NCBI GenBank assembly: GCA_003615045.1
Contig: ML014131.1
Span: 113,518 to 177,517 of the forward strand
Reading direction: 5' to 3'
DNA: 64,000 bases
From: Caulochytrium protostelioides
Lineage: Eukaryota; Chytridiomycota; Caulochytriomycetes; Caulochytriales; Caulochytriaceae
Shown: one piece after another, positions 9,384-22,179 of the stretch
How the letters are laid out: each line of letters opens with the position of its first letter
Numbering within the stretch: the first letter of the stretch is position 1
Program-made: the position numbers and the translations under genes
Notes under the pieces: model-generated
What the model was told of the DNA's origin: nothing
The model's input: only the letters and a program-made list of their open reading frames with translations
Database searches by the model: none

Positions 9384-12300
9384 ATGGCGGAATCACGCCG
9401 CGTGCCACGGTTCGGGCGCGTGCTCGAGCCGAAGGTGCCTGACAAGAATGAGTTTCTGGCCCTCGTGGCCGGGTACGGCGACCGTGAAAACACCGTAAGT
9501 GACCATTCCCGTGCCCGATATCGACATCATGATGCACTCATGCTGGCAGCTCGCATACGTCATACATCAACGGTTCATCGATATCAACGGACTCATTTGT
9601 TTCACGTTGTTGCGACTTTCGATGATATGTTGAAACTCTCCATCTGCTATGGACGGCCGTTTTTAGGTCTATGCCGTCAACTTGTCCAAGGCGAATCTGC
9701 CGCCGATTCTCAAAGTCGATGGGATCGAGCGTGCGGCGCCTTTCAAGGAGGAGCGCTTCTCGCGCGCCTTGGCCGACTCGATCGGCAACAACTTCAGCCT
9801 TCAGGCCGCTGATCTAACGGTGAACCAGATCACCCATGCCATGCGCAATGAGGCCGAGCATGACCATACGGCGGCCAGCCGCTCGCGGCCCATCTCCCGA
9901 GCGTAAGTTTTCTGAGACGATGTGTCGTGCTTATATCGCACGACGATCTCGAACACATGTATGCTTGTCCCGAACCAGCCAGTATGAACTGACCGATTCG
10001 TATTGATTTTGTTTTCCGGTTGAACGGTCGTAGTGGGGCTCGCCCGAAGTCTCCTGTGCTGCCGAGTCCGGAGCGCGCCCCCGAGTCCCGGCCGATGTCG
10101 CCGATATCCCGCATCCGCACCCACCAGCTGGCCCACCCGTCGTGGTCCTCGCCCTCCGCGTCATCGGCGACGCTCGCGTCCAAGCCCCAGACCGCAGCAG
10201 ACCCGCTGGAGTTCAAACGCGTCGCGCTGGATCCGTACGACCTGCCATCGCACAACCTCGACGAACAGCTCACGTCGCACCAGCGCTACTGGTTCTACGT
10301 CTCCAAGGGGCTGCCCGACGAAGCTGTCGCCAAAGTCACGCCCGAGACGCTGCGCAGTATCGCGTCGCGCATCACGCCGTCGCCGCGGCGGTTCGATCCC
10401 AAGCTCCAGAAGGCTCTCGAAGCCGAAGTCGGCGAAGAGCATATCGGCGCCCTCAAGAAGGCGATTGTGGACTACGTCCTGTTGGACCCTGAGGAGGAGA
10501 AGCGGTTGCACATCAATCGGGACGAGCTGCCGAGCCCTTGGCTGACGATCGCAGCGCGGGCGCCCGTGCCGTGGCACGATGCGATCCCTCCCGTGCGTGA
10601 GCAGCTGCACAAAACACTGCTCGTCTGCCATCCCATGATGCGGCGCTTGCTTTCGCTCTTCTGCACCCACTACGCCTCTCTGCGCGTCTTCCACTGCAGC
10701 TCGCTCACGCCGGCGGTGCTCCCGGTCAATATCTATCGGTTCCGCAGTATGGTCTCCGAGAGCGCCGACGAGTTCCGACAGAAGATATGCAACCAGTGGA
10801 TCCCCCACGTGGTCAACCAGCTATACACCACGAAGGCCGAGTGGTACCCGGTCGTGAACGCCCAACGGGACCCGGCGGCCGCCGAAGAAGCGTATGCGAA
10901 GCTGGATATGTTTTTCCGCTCGTTGTCGACGCTCATGTCCAATCAGATGTGGTCGCTCTTTGAGCAATCGCTTCAAAGCATGGACCAATTTTTTATGACG
11001 CAGTATGGTAGCCAGACAATACCCAAAGACTTGTCGCAGCTCGGCGAATCAAGCAGTATTTCTGCGGCGGGCCATGCCTGGCCAGTCATTGCGATTCGCG
11101 TCGTGGTGCAGAACACGCAGGTCGTCACTGAACCGTCGTCGTCCGAGATCGAAGTCGAGATCACCAGTATGTACCAGGATATGTTGAATGCGTTGACAAA
11201 GCTGCCGCGCGTCGAGTCGCAGATCTTTGCTGACATCGCCAAAGAGCAAGAACAGGAAACTGCGACCGGCAACGACAGTTCGACCTCGGCCTACAAAACC
11301 TATCTCTCACTCATTCCGGCCCAAAGCACCGCCAGCAGCCTGGGTGCCCACCTGATTGCGCTCTTCCGCTCACATGCGGCCCTGCCGACCGCGTGGATTC
11401 ATACCACATTCTTGCCGTTTAAAAGCCTGTTGACGCGCCGCATTGAAAAGAAGCTTGAAGAGTTTATCATCACCTTGCCCACCGCAACGGGGCTCAGTTC
11501 CGCTGAAGAGTTGGCGGCCTTTGAAACGGAAATTGCGTCGATCACTGAGCTCTCGGCTGCGGTCCAGCAGATTCCCGACGTCATTCATCTGGGTCTGTAC
11601 CAGCTGGATGTGTCATCGGCGAAGCAGCAGCTCGTGCTGATGTGCCAGCACCTGCAGAAGAAGCTGACAACCATCGTGTGCGATCGCACACGCACTGTGA
11701 ATCTGCAGATCTGCGACGCGTTCGAGCGGATCTCCGCGAAGGTGATGAAGTCGGCGACGTCGATTGCGGACGTCGTCAACACCCTCGCATACCTGGAAAA
11801 GGTGCGCGAAACCGAGATTCCCGAGCTGGAGGGCCAGATCAGCGGCAGCGGGCGCTGCTTGCAGTTCCTGCTAGACTATGCGATCCTCTCCGAAGAAGAC
11901 GTGAAGCTGAATGCGGCGGTGCTCAACTGGCCTGATAAGATCCAGCCCATCTTTGATCTCGGCCAGAAGCGACTCTCGCAGAAGCTCAACAAGGCCCAGG
12001 AGGATGTGCGCACACGCCGCGACAAGGTCGCCGAGACGCTGGAAGAGTTGGTAGCCAGCGCGAACAAGTTCCAGGACTACGGCTTGCTTGCTGAGTTGCC
12101 AGAATACGTGCGCAAGCTAGACGCATTCCAGGCCAAGAGCGACGAGCTTGCGACGCAGATCGATCAAATCCATGCTGACGAGGAACTGCTCGAGTGGGAG
12201 CGCACCGCCTTTGATGCGTACGGTGAGATGCAGCAGATCCTCGAGCCCTACCGCCAGCTGTGGGACACGGTGGCCACCTTCCAGCAGCAGTACAGCGGTT

Positions 12301-15300
12301 GGCTGAATGGCCCGCTCGTCAACATGGACTACGAGACACTGTCCGAGTCGATCGATACGATGTGGCGCAGCTTGTTCAAGCTGACCAAGACGTTTGCCGA
12401 CAAAGCGGTTCCGCGCAAGGTGGCGGACAGTATCAAGAACAAGCTCGAGAAGTTCAAGCAGTACCTGCCGCTGGTACAGGTCCTGCGCAACCCGGGCCTG
12501 ACGGAGCGCCACTGGACCCAGATCGAGGCGATGGTCGGCGCGCCCGTGATGCCAGGTCCCACCACGACGCTGGCGCATATTGTCGAACTCAACATCTCGC
12601 AGCACTGGCAGCAGCTCGAGGTGATCTCCGAGTCCGCGTCCAAGGAGCATGCGCTCAACAAGGCGTACCTTAAGATGAAGAGCGACTGGGAACCGATGGC
12701 CATGACGTTTGTGGGGTACAAGGAGACAGGCACGTTTATTGTGGCATCCGTCGAGGAGATCCAAGCCCTGTTGGACGACCAGACCGTCAAGACGAGCACC
12801 ATGCGCAACTCGCCCTTCGCAAAGCAGTTCGAGCAAGAGCTTGTCGCGTGGGCCGAGTCGCTCGTGCTCTACCAGGACGTGCTCGACTGCTGGCTGCAAG
12901 TGCAGTCCACGTGGTTATACCTCGAGCCCATCTTCACCTCTGAGGACATCATGGCGCAGATGCCGACCGAGGGCCGCAAGTTCCGCACGGTGGACCGGTC
13001 GTGGCGCGATATCATGGTTGCTGCGCGCATCAACCCGGCAGTGCGCGCGGTCATGAAGCTCCCCAACCTGCTCGGAAGATTGCGCGAAGCGCATGCGGCG
13101 CTCGAGGAGATTCAGCACGGCCTCAACGAGTATCTGGAAAAGAAGCGCCTCCACTTCCCGCGGTTCTTCTTCCTGTCGAACGACGAGCTGCTCGAGATCC
13201 TGGCCGAAACAAAGGACCCGATGCGGGTCCAGCCACATCTCAAAAAGTGCTTCGAGGGCATCGCGAGCCTCTCGTTCATGTCGAGCCACGCCGAGAACGG
13301 TGACGCCAAGATCGTCGGCATGTGCTCTAACGAGGGTGAGAAGGTCCGCTTCAAGGGGCCCGTCGACCCGGGCGCTGCCAAGGGCGCCGTCGAGAAATGG
13401 CTCCTCAGCGTGGAAAAAATGATGCAGGCCTCGGTGCTGCAGCAGGTCGGCGAGTCGCTGCGCGCCTTCAGCGAGACGCCGCGCGAGACGTGGGTTCTGC
13501 AGTGGCCGGGCCAGGTCGTGCTCTGCGTGAGCCAGATCTTCTGGACGCGCGAAGTGACCGAGGCGATCCGGTCAGGCGGCCCCGATGGGCTGCGCGCGTA
13601 CCGCGAGCTGTGCACGCGCCAGCTCGAAGCGATCGTGAACCTGGTCCGCACCCCGCAGAGCGCCATGGCGCGCATGACGCTCTCGGCCCTCGTTGTGATC
13701 GATGTGCATGCCCGCGACGTCGTGGCGCAGCTCGAGGAAGAGAGCGTCGACAGCGAGGACGCGTTCGCGTGGCTCTCCCAGCTCCGGTACTATTGGGAGG
13801 ACGACGACGTGGCGGTGCGCATGATCAACGCGACGCTCAAGTATGGTCACGAGTACCTGGGCAACAGCGCCCGCCTGGTGATCACGCCGTTGACGGACCG
13901 ATGCTACCGCACGCTTATCGGTGCGCTGGAGCTCAATCTAGGCGGCGCCCCCGAGGGCCCTGCGGGAACAGGCAAGACCGAGACCGTCAAGGACCTGGCC
14001 AAGGCGATCGCGAAGCAGTGTGTCGTCTACAACTGCTCCGATGGGCTTGACTACTTGGCGATGGGCAAGTTCTTCAAGGGCCTCGCCTCCTCGGGCGCCT
14101 GGGCGTGCTTCGACGAATTCAACCGAATCGACCTGGAAGTGCTCTCGGTCGTCGCGCAGCAGATCCTCACCATCCAGCGGGCCATTATCGCCCGCGTCGA
14201 CAAATTTGTATTTGAAGGCACGACCCTCGGCCTCAACCCGACATGCTCGACCTTTATCACGATGAACCCCGGTTATGCAGGCCGTTCGGAGCTGCCGGAC
14301 AACCTGAAAGCGCTATTCCGCCCCGTCGCCATGATGGTCCCCGATTATGCCCTCATTGCCGAGATCAGCTTGTACAGTGTTGGATTCATTGAAGCGCGGC
14401 CGCTGTCGCGCAAGATTGTGGCCACCTACAAGCTGTGCTCGGAGCAGCTCTCGTCGCAAGATCACTACGATTATGGTATGCGTGCCGTCAAGGCGGTGCT
14501 GACCGCCGCTGGCAACCTCAAGATCCGGTACCCGGATGAGGACGAGTCCATCATCATGTTGCGTTCGATCAAGGACGTCAATATGGCTAAATTCCTGGCT
14601 CAGGACTTGCCGCTTTTCCAGGCCATCACGAGCGACCTCTTCCCGCAGGTGGTGCTGCCGCAGCCGGACTATGCCGATCTGATCCATCACCTCAAATCCG
14701 AGATGGCCAAGGAGAACCTCGAGCCGGTGCCGAATGCGCTCAACAAAATGATCCAGGTCTATGAGATGATGTGCATTCGCCACGGCTACATGCTCGTCGG
14801 CCAGCCGTGGTCAGGCAAAACGGTCTCGACCAAGATCCTCGGTGCTGCCCTGACATCGCTCGCGCAGGCCAACCCGTCCAGCGGCGAAAAGGAGGTCAAC
14901 ATGCGGTGGATCAACCCGAAAAGTATCACCATGGGACAGCTCTACGGCCAATTCGACGCGATCACCCACGAGTGGACTGACGGCATACTCGCCACGATCT
15001 TCCGCGAGTATGCGAGCGCCGGCACGAGTAGGCGGTCCTGGATTATCTTCGACGGCCCGGTCGACGCCATCTGGATCGAGAACATGAATACGGTGCTCGA
15101 TGACAACAAGAAGCTTTGCCTGACATCGGGTGAGATTATGAGCATGTCCAACACGATGTCGGTTCAGTTCGAAGTCGCAGATCTCGCGGTCGCATCGCCG
15201 GCCACCGTCTCGCGCTGCGGTATGATCTACATGGAACCGGCGCTGATTGGATGGCGGCCACTCACCGCGAGCTGGCTTCGCACCATGACCGTCTTGGCCC

Positions 15301-18300
15301 AGCCGCAAAAGAACTTGATCAGCACCATCTTCGAGGCCCTTGTGGACCCCTTGCTCGACTTTGTCCGCACGTCGTGCCGTGAGTACGTCGCCACCCTGCC
15401 CGGCACGGCCATCTCGACCTGCCAGAACCTGATTGAGTATCAAATCAATCAGATCGTAGGGTCCCTGCCGAGCGGCGTGAAGCCGACGTTCAGCGCCTCC
15501 TCGCTCACCGCCATGGCCTTGTTTGCCCTCATCTGGGGTCTTGGTGGCGGTGTCAACTTCCCCGGCCGTGCGCTGTTCGACAAGGCCTTCCGCGACCTAC
15601 TTGCTTCGCCGATCCAGCTTGTGGACGGTGCGGATGGTGAGATGCCGCGGTTCGATTTCCCGGACACGGGGCTCGTGTATGACCACTTCTGGGATGAGAA
15701 CGGCACCGCGGGCGGCAAGCGTGGCGCGTGGCGCGACTGGCAGAGCACACTGACCAAGTATGAAATTCCTGCCCGCGCCAAGCTCTCTCAGATCCAGGTT
15801 CCCACCATCGAGACCGCGCGGTATGGCTACCTGCTGGATCTCTTCCTCAAGAACAGCGGCAACATGCTGCTGGTCGGCCCGACGGGGACGGGCAAGACGG
15901 CCTACATCAACCACCGCTTGCTCAGTATGACGAGCCACCGCGTGATCTTTGTCAATTTCTCGGCCCAGACGACGGCGCAGGACGTGCTCGAGATTGTACT
16001 AGGCAAGCTCGACAAACGCCGCAAGAGTGTCTTCGGCCCGCCGCAGGGCACCAAGTGTGTCGTGTTCCTCGATGATCTGAACATGCCTGCCAAGGAAAAG
16101 TATGGCGCACAGCCGCCGCTCGAGTTGGTGCGTCAGTTCCTGGACCACGGCATGTGGTACGACACTCAAGCCCTCGTCCCCATCCAGCTCGTCGATATCA
16201 GCCTGATGGCCGCGATGGGTGAGCCTGGCGGCGGTCGCAGCGTCATTTCAAACCGCGTCACGCGCCACTTCTCGACCTTCGGAATCACCGAGTTTGATAC
16301 CCCGACGCTGATGCAGATTTTCGGCACCATTATGCAGTGGCACCTCACCAGCGCCTCATTTACGACGGCCGTGCAGTCTCTCGCGCCGCGCCTCGTGGCC
16401 GCCACGTGCTCGATCTACCGCGACTGCGTGGAGAACCTGTATCCCACTCCGACGAAGGGCCACTACCTGTTCAACCTCCGCGACTTTTCGCGGGTGGTCG
16501 AAGGGCTGCTGCTTATGACGCCCGAGAAATTTACCGAGCCGACTAAAACCCAGCGGCTATGGGTGCATGAAGTCTTCCGCGTGTTCTATGACCGCTTGGT
16601 CACGCCCGAAGACCGCGTCTGGTTCTTTGGCGCCGTCAAGCAGCAGCTCAGTGACCATTTCCGTGTCGAGGCCGACACGCTCTTCGAGCACCTGCGCCGG
16701 CCTGGATCGACGGAACCGCTGACGGACGAGGACCTGCGCGGGAACGTATTTGGCGACTTTGGCGCACCGACGGGCGCCGCTACGAGCGCCGCCAAGGGGT
16801 ATGATCAGGTCGACGAGATGGACCTGCTGTCGTCGTTTATCCGTTCCCGTTTGGACGAGTTCAACCAGGTCTCGAAAGCGCCGATGCAGCTCATTATTTT
16901 CCGCTTTGCCGCGGAGCACATTGCCCGTATCGCGCGTGCATTACGGCAGCCCGGGGGTCATATGCTTCTCGTCGGAATGGGCGGGAGCGGCCGTCAATCC
17001 CTCACGCGGCTCGCGGCCTATATGGCCGACTATCCACTGTTCTCGATCGAGATCACCAAGAGCTACAGCATCAAGGACTGGCGCGAGGACATCAAAAAGA
17101 TCTTGATCAAAGCCGGTGGCCAGCCCTCGCAGCCGGTCGTGTTTATGCTCAACGACACGCAGATCAAGTATGAATCCTTCCTCGAGGACATCAACAACCT
17201 GCTAAATACGGGCGACGTGCCGAACCTGTTTGAGCCCGAGGAAAAGGCCGCGCTGATCGAAGCGATGCGAAGCGTGTGGGCCACGATGCCCAACTTCAGC
17301 AAGAACACGATCATGACGCCGAATATGCTCTACAACATCTTTGTCGACCGCGTCAAGGAGAACTTGCACGTGGTGCTGTGCATGTCGCCCGTCGGCGATG
17401 CGTTCCGCAGCCGCTTGCGCAAGTTCCCATCGATCGTCAATTGCTGCACGATTGACTGGTTTCAGGCGTGGCCGGCCGATGCGCTCGAAATGGTGGCGCA
17501 GCGCGCCCTCGACCGTCTCGGCCTTTCGGACAGCGAGAAGGTGGTCGTGGTCCAGATGTGCCGCGAGTTCCACATGGACACGATTCAGCTGTCCGAGCAG
17601 TTCTATACGCAGTTGCGTCGCCAGAACTACGTGACGCCCATGAGCTACCTCAACCTGATCCGCGTCTTTTCGCGCCTGCTCCAGACCAAGCGTCAGGAGA
17701 TCGAAGCCCGCAAAGGCCGCTATGTCACAGGGCTGAGCCAGCTCGCTTCGGCCTCGTCGCAGGTGAGTGTCATGCAGACCGAGCTGGAGAACCTGCAGCC
17801 GCAGCTCATCAAGACGGGCGAGGAAACCGCCGAGATGATGAAAATCATCGAACGCGAGACGATCCAGGTTAACGAGAAGCGGGCCTTGGTCCAAGTCGAT
17901 GAGCGCGCGGCCAATCTCAAGGCCGACGCGGCCCGCGCCATTAAGGAAGACTGCGAGGCCCAGCTCGCCGAAGCGCTGCCCGCGCTTGAAGAAGCCATGT
18001 CCGCGCTTGATATCCTGAAGCCGCAGGATATCAGTCTGGTTAAGAGTATGAAGAACCCGCCGTTCCCGGTCAAGCTCGTGATGGAAGCAATTTGCATTAT
18101 GCGCGGCATCAAGCCCGCGCGCGTCAAAGTCAACGGCAAGATGGTCGAAGATTTCTGGGGCCCTGCCCAGAAGCTGCTGAGCGACTCCCACTTTTTGCAG
18201 GACCTAAAAGCGTATGACAAGGACAACATCGACCCCAAGATCATTGAGCGAATCCGCAAGACCTACATCTCGAACGCTGAGTTTGACCCGGATATTGTCA

Positions 18301-21300
18301 AGAACTCGTCAAGTGCCGCCGAAGGTCTCTGCCGCTGGATTCGTGCGATGGACAAGTATGAAGCGGTCTCGAAGGTGGTGAAGCCCAAGAAGGCCGCACT
18401 CGCCGTGGCGGAGGATGAGCTCAATACCGAGATGGTCAAGCTGCGGTCCAAGCAGGCCGAGCTCAAAGAAGTCGAGGACAAGATGGCCAGCCTGCAAGCG
18501 CAGTTCGAGCAAATGACCGCCAAGAAAGCTGATCTGGAAGCGCAGGTAAAGCTGTGCGGCGAGAAATTGGTCCGTGCCGAGCAGCTCATCGGTGGCTTAG
18601 GCGGCGAGAAATCCCGCTGGCAAGCGAGCGCGGAAGAGCTGGACACGCGACTGACTACGATTGTCGGCGATATGCTGCTCAGCAGCGGCATTATCGCCTA
18701 TCTGGGTGCGTTCACGGCCTCATTCCGTGTCTCTGTCATCAAGAAGTGGATGGCCAGCCTCAAGGCGAAAGGGCTCACGGCAAGCCAGAACTACAGTCTT
18801 CCCGCCGTGATTGGCGACCAGGTCGTCATTCGCAACTGGCAGCTCGCTGGACTGCCGAGCGATGCTTTCTCGACCGAAAATGCGCTCATTGCCAACAATT
18901 CGGACGGCTGGCCGCTCTTTATCGACCCTCAGGGTCAGGCCAACAAGTGGGTGAAGCAGCTCGAGAAGGAGCGCCTCGTGGTCATTAAACCTACCGACGC
19001 GGACTACATGCGCCAGCTCGAGACTGCCGTTCAGTTTGGTAAGCCCATTCTGCTCGAAGACGTCGGTGAAGAGCTGGACGCGGCGCTCGAGCCGCTGCTG
19101 TTGCGCCAGACATTCAAGCAGGGCGGCGTGCTCTGCATCAAGCTCGGCGAGACGGTGGTGGAGTATAGTCCTGACTTCCATCTTTACATCAGCACCAAGA
19201 TCCGCAACCCGCGGTACATGCCGGAGCTGACGACGAAAGTGACGCTCATCAACTTCATGTTGACGCCCGAGGGTCTCGAAGACCAGCTGCTGAGCATTGT
19301 TGCGGCGCAGGAGCGACCCGAGCTTGAAAAGGAAAAGAACGAGCTCGTGATTGCAAGTGCGGCCAACAATGAGCAGCTGGCCGAGATTGAGAATTCGATT
19401 CTCGGGATTCTGACCAAGAGCCAGGGCAACCTGTTGGAAGACGAGAGCGCCATCAATGCACTGACCAATTCGAAGCTCATCTCGGACAAGATTGCTGAAA
19501 AGCAAAAGGTGGCCAGTGTGACGGAGAAAGAAATCGATCTTACCCGCCAGGGCTACCGCCCAATCGCGAAGCATGGCAGCGTCCTCTTCTTTGCGATTGC
19601 GGATCTCGCCAACATCGAACCCATGTACCAGTACTCGCTGGTCTGGTTTGTCGGCATATTTTTGGCATCTATCAGCGACGCACCAAAGAGCGATGTGTTG
19701 GAGGAGCGGCTGTCAGGTCTGACGAAGCACTTCACTTACAGTCTCTACTGCAATGTGTGCCGCTCTGTCTTCAAGAAAGACAAACTGCTATTTTCTTTCC
19801 TGCTCACGGTGAGTATCCAGCGCGAAGCGGGCGACATGACCGCCGACGAATGGAGTTTCTTCCTCTCAGGTGTCGGTGCCATCCCGCAGGAAAAGCAGCT
19901 CAAAAATCCGCATCCCGAGATCATCAGTACCGCGATCTGGCTCGACCTGCAGTTGCTGGCCGCGAAAGTGCCTGCCTTCGGCCGTTCGCTGCTCGAGTCC
20001 TTCTCGCACCCCGATGACATTATTCTGTGGCGCAACGTGCTTGAGTCGAGCGAGCCATGGGGCGAGCGCTTGCCACGTGGCTGGAGCGAGAGCACCAAGC
20101 CATTCCAGCGGCTGCTGCTCCTGAAGATTATGCGCTTGGACAAGCTGATCGGGTCCGTAACCGAATTCGTCCGCGCGCGACTGGGCCGGCGGTACATCGA
20201 CCCACCACCGTTCGACCTTGCGGCGAGTTTCGCAGACAGCCACAAGCTGGCTCCTTTGATTTTCATTCTGTCGCCGGGCTCAGACATCATGACGGGACTG
20301 CTCAAGTTTGCCGAGGACCGCGGGTTCGGCGGCGCCAAGCTGCAGTCGATCTCGCTCGGCCAGGGCCAAGGCCCCGTCGCGGCGCAGATGATCAAGAACG
20401 CCGTCAAGTCGGGCACGTGGGTCATTCTCCAGAACTGTCACCTGGCCGTCAGCTGGCTCCCGGCGCTCGAAAAGATGGTCGAGGACTGGCTCCCGGAAGC
20501 TGTTCACAAGGACTTCCGGCTGTGGTTGACGTCGTATCCGTCCGACCGGTTCCCCGTGAGTCTGCTGCAGAACGGCGTGAAGATGACGAACGAGCCGCCG
20601 GCCGGGCTGCGGGCCAACCTGCTGCGCTCATTCACCAGCGATCCCATCTCGGGCGACAAGTTCCTCTCAACGACCAGCAAGAGCGGCACCGGTGTCGGCG
20701 ACCTGCGGTTCGCAAAACTGCTGCACGGCTTGTGCTTCTTCCACGCGCTTGTGCAGGAGCGCAAGACGTTCGGGCCGCTCGGGTGGAACATCCCGTACGA
20801 GTTTAATGACTCGGATCTGCAGATCTCGCTGCGCCAGCTCCAGAAACTGCTGCGCGAGTATCCCGAGCCGCCGTGGAAGGCTCTCAGCTACCTCACCGGC
20901 GAGTGTAACTACGGCGGCCGCGTCACCGACGACAACGACCGCCGCACGTTGATGGGACTCCTGTCCATCGTCTACACGCCCGAGCTGCTCGACGCCGACT
21001 ACAAACTCTCGTCATCGGGGCTCTACTCGCCACCAGGAATTGCCAGCATGGATCCCATGATCCGCGACATCCAAGCTCTGCCGGTGCAGGCGCATCCCGA
21101 GGTCTTTGGCCTGCACGAGAATGCCAACATCACGAAGGACTTTGCCGAGGCTAACCAGCTCATTCTGTCGGCCCAGGCGAGCGTGACGTCGTCGTCGACC
21201 TCCGGCGGCAGCGCAACGCTCAGTGCCGCCGCAGAAGACGCGCTGACGGCGCTGACAACGAGCATCCTTGACCAGCTCCCGCCAAACTTTGACATAGACG

Positions 21301-22100
21301 CCGTCCAGAAGCAGTTCCCCGTCAAGTATGAAGACAGCATGAATACCGTCCTCGTTCAGGAACTCGTGCGCTACAACCGTCTGTTGACGCTCATCCGTTC
21401 GAGCCTGGTCGACGTGAAAAAGGCCCTGAAGGGTCTGATCGTCATGTCGCGCGAGCTGGAGGAAATGACGGCGTCGATGGCCCTGGCCAAGATCCCAGAG
21501 ATGTGGCTGAGCCGGTCTTACCCATCGTTGAAGCCCCTTGGCGGCTATATCAGCGACTTCATCAACCGACTCGCATTCATGCAAAAGTGGATTGACGACG
21601 GCCGCCCGCCCAACGTCTTCTGGATCTCTGGATTCTACTTCACGCAGTCGTTCCTAGCCGGCATTCTCCAGAACTATGCGCGCAAACATCAGCTGCCAAT
21701 CGACATCCTCACCTTCCGATTCGAAGTGACGAAGCACGTCTCGGATGCGGACATCACGTCCACGCCCGAATCGGGGGTCTACATCCGTGGGTTCTACCTC
21801 GAAGGCGCGCGGTGGAACGTCCAGACGAACAGTCTTGGCGAAAGTTTGCTCAAGAAGCTGCTGGACCCGATGCCCATCATCCATATTGTGCCCTGCCCCA
21901 TGAACGACCCAATCCTGCAGCAGCAGATCGCGAGCAGCTATGAGTGCCCCGTGTACCGCACCAGTGCGCGCCGCGGCACGCTCTCGACGACCGGGCACTC
22001 GACCAACTTTGTCATGCGCATACTCCTCAAGACTACCAAACCAACCCGCCACTGGGTCAACCGCGGCGTCGCGGTCCTGCTGTCCACCTCTGAAGCTTAG
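9384..22100 (+). CDS. Axonemal inner-arm dynein heavy chain (DNAH3/DNAH7/DNAH12-like)
   Basis: ATP-driven microtubule motor of flagellar inner dynein arms. Three exons: 9384-9494, 9667-9902 and 10034-22100 (4137 aa), introns of 172 and 131 nt, both with donor GTAAGT. Nearly the whole protein is in one 12-kb exon. The four AAA nucleotide sites are in order: AAA1 GPAGTGKT (about residue 1424), AAA2 GQPWSGKT (about 1705), AAA3 GPTGTGKT (about 2064) and AAA4 GMGGSGRQS (about 2430). The coiled-coil stalk and microtubule-binding domain follow (about 2580-2900, with SSSAAEGLCRWIRAM), then AAA5/6 and a C-terminus with STTGHSTNFV and HWVNRGVAVLL. The N-terminal segment DYVLLDPEEEKRL and the overall length match the single-headed inner-arm dyneins rather than cytoplasmic dynein. 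The exact paralogue needs a tree. Its presence implies a motile flagellum. Confidence 0.95.
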
Positions 22101-22150
22101 CTGGGAATCCGATCAAGCTCGAGCTCTCGCTTGGCTATTCTGTCTATAGT

Positions 22151-22160
22151 AATAAATAAA
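22151..22160 (+). terminator. Overlapping polyadenylation signals after the dynein gene
   Basis: AATAAATAAA contains two overlapping AATAAA hexamers about 50 nt after the dynein stop codon and inside the 79-bp gap before the stop codon of the opposing gene. Confidence 0.7.
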
Positions 22161-22179
22161 TGGTCTGTTGTGGTTCATA

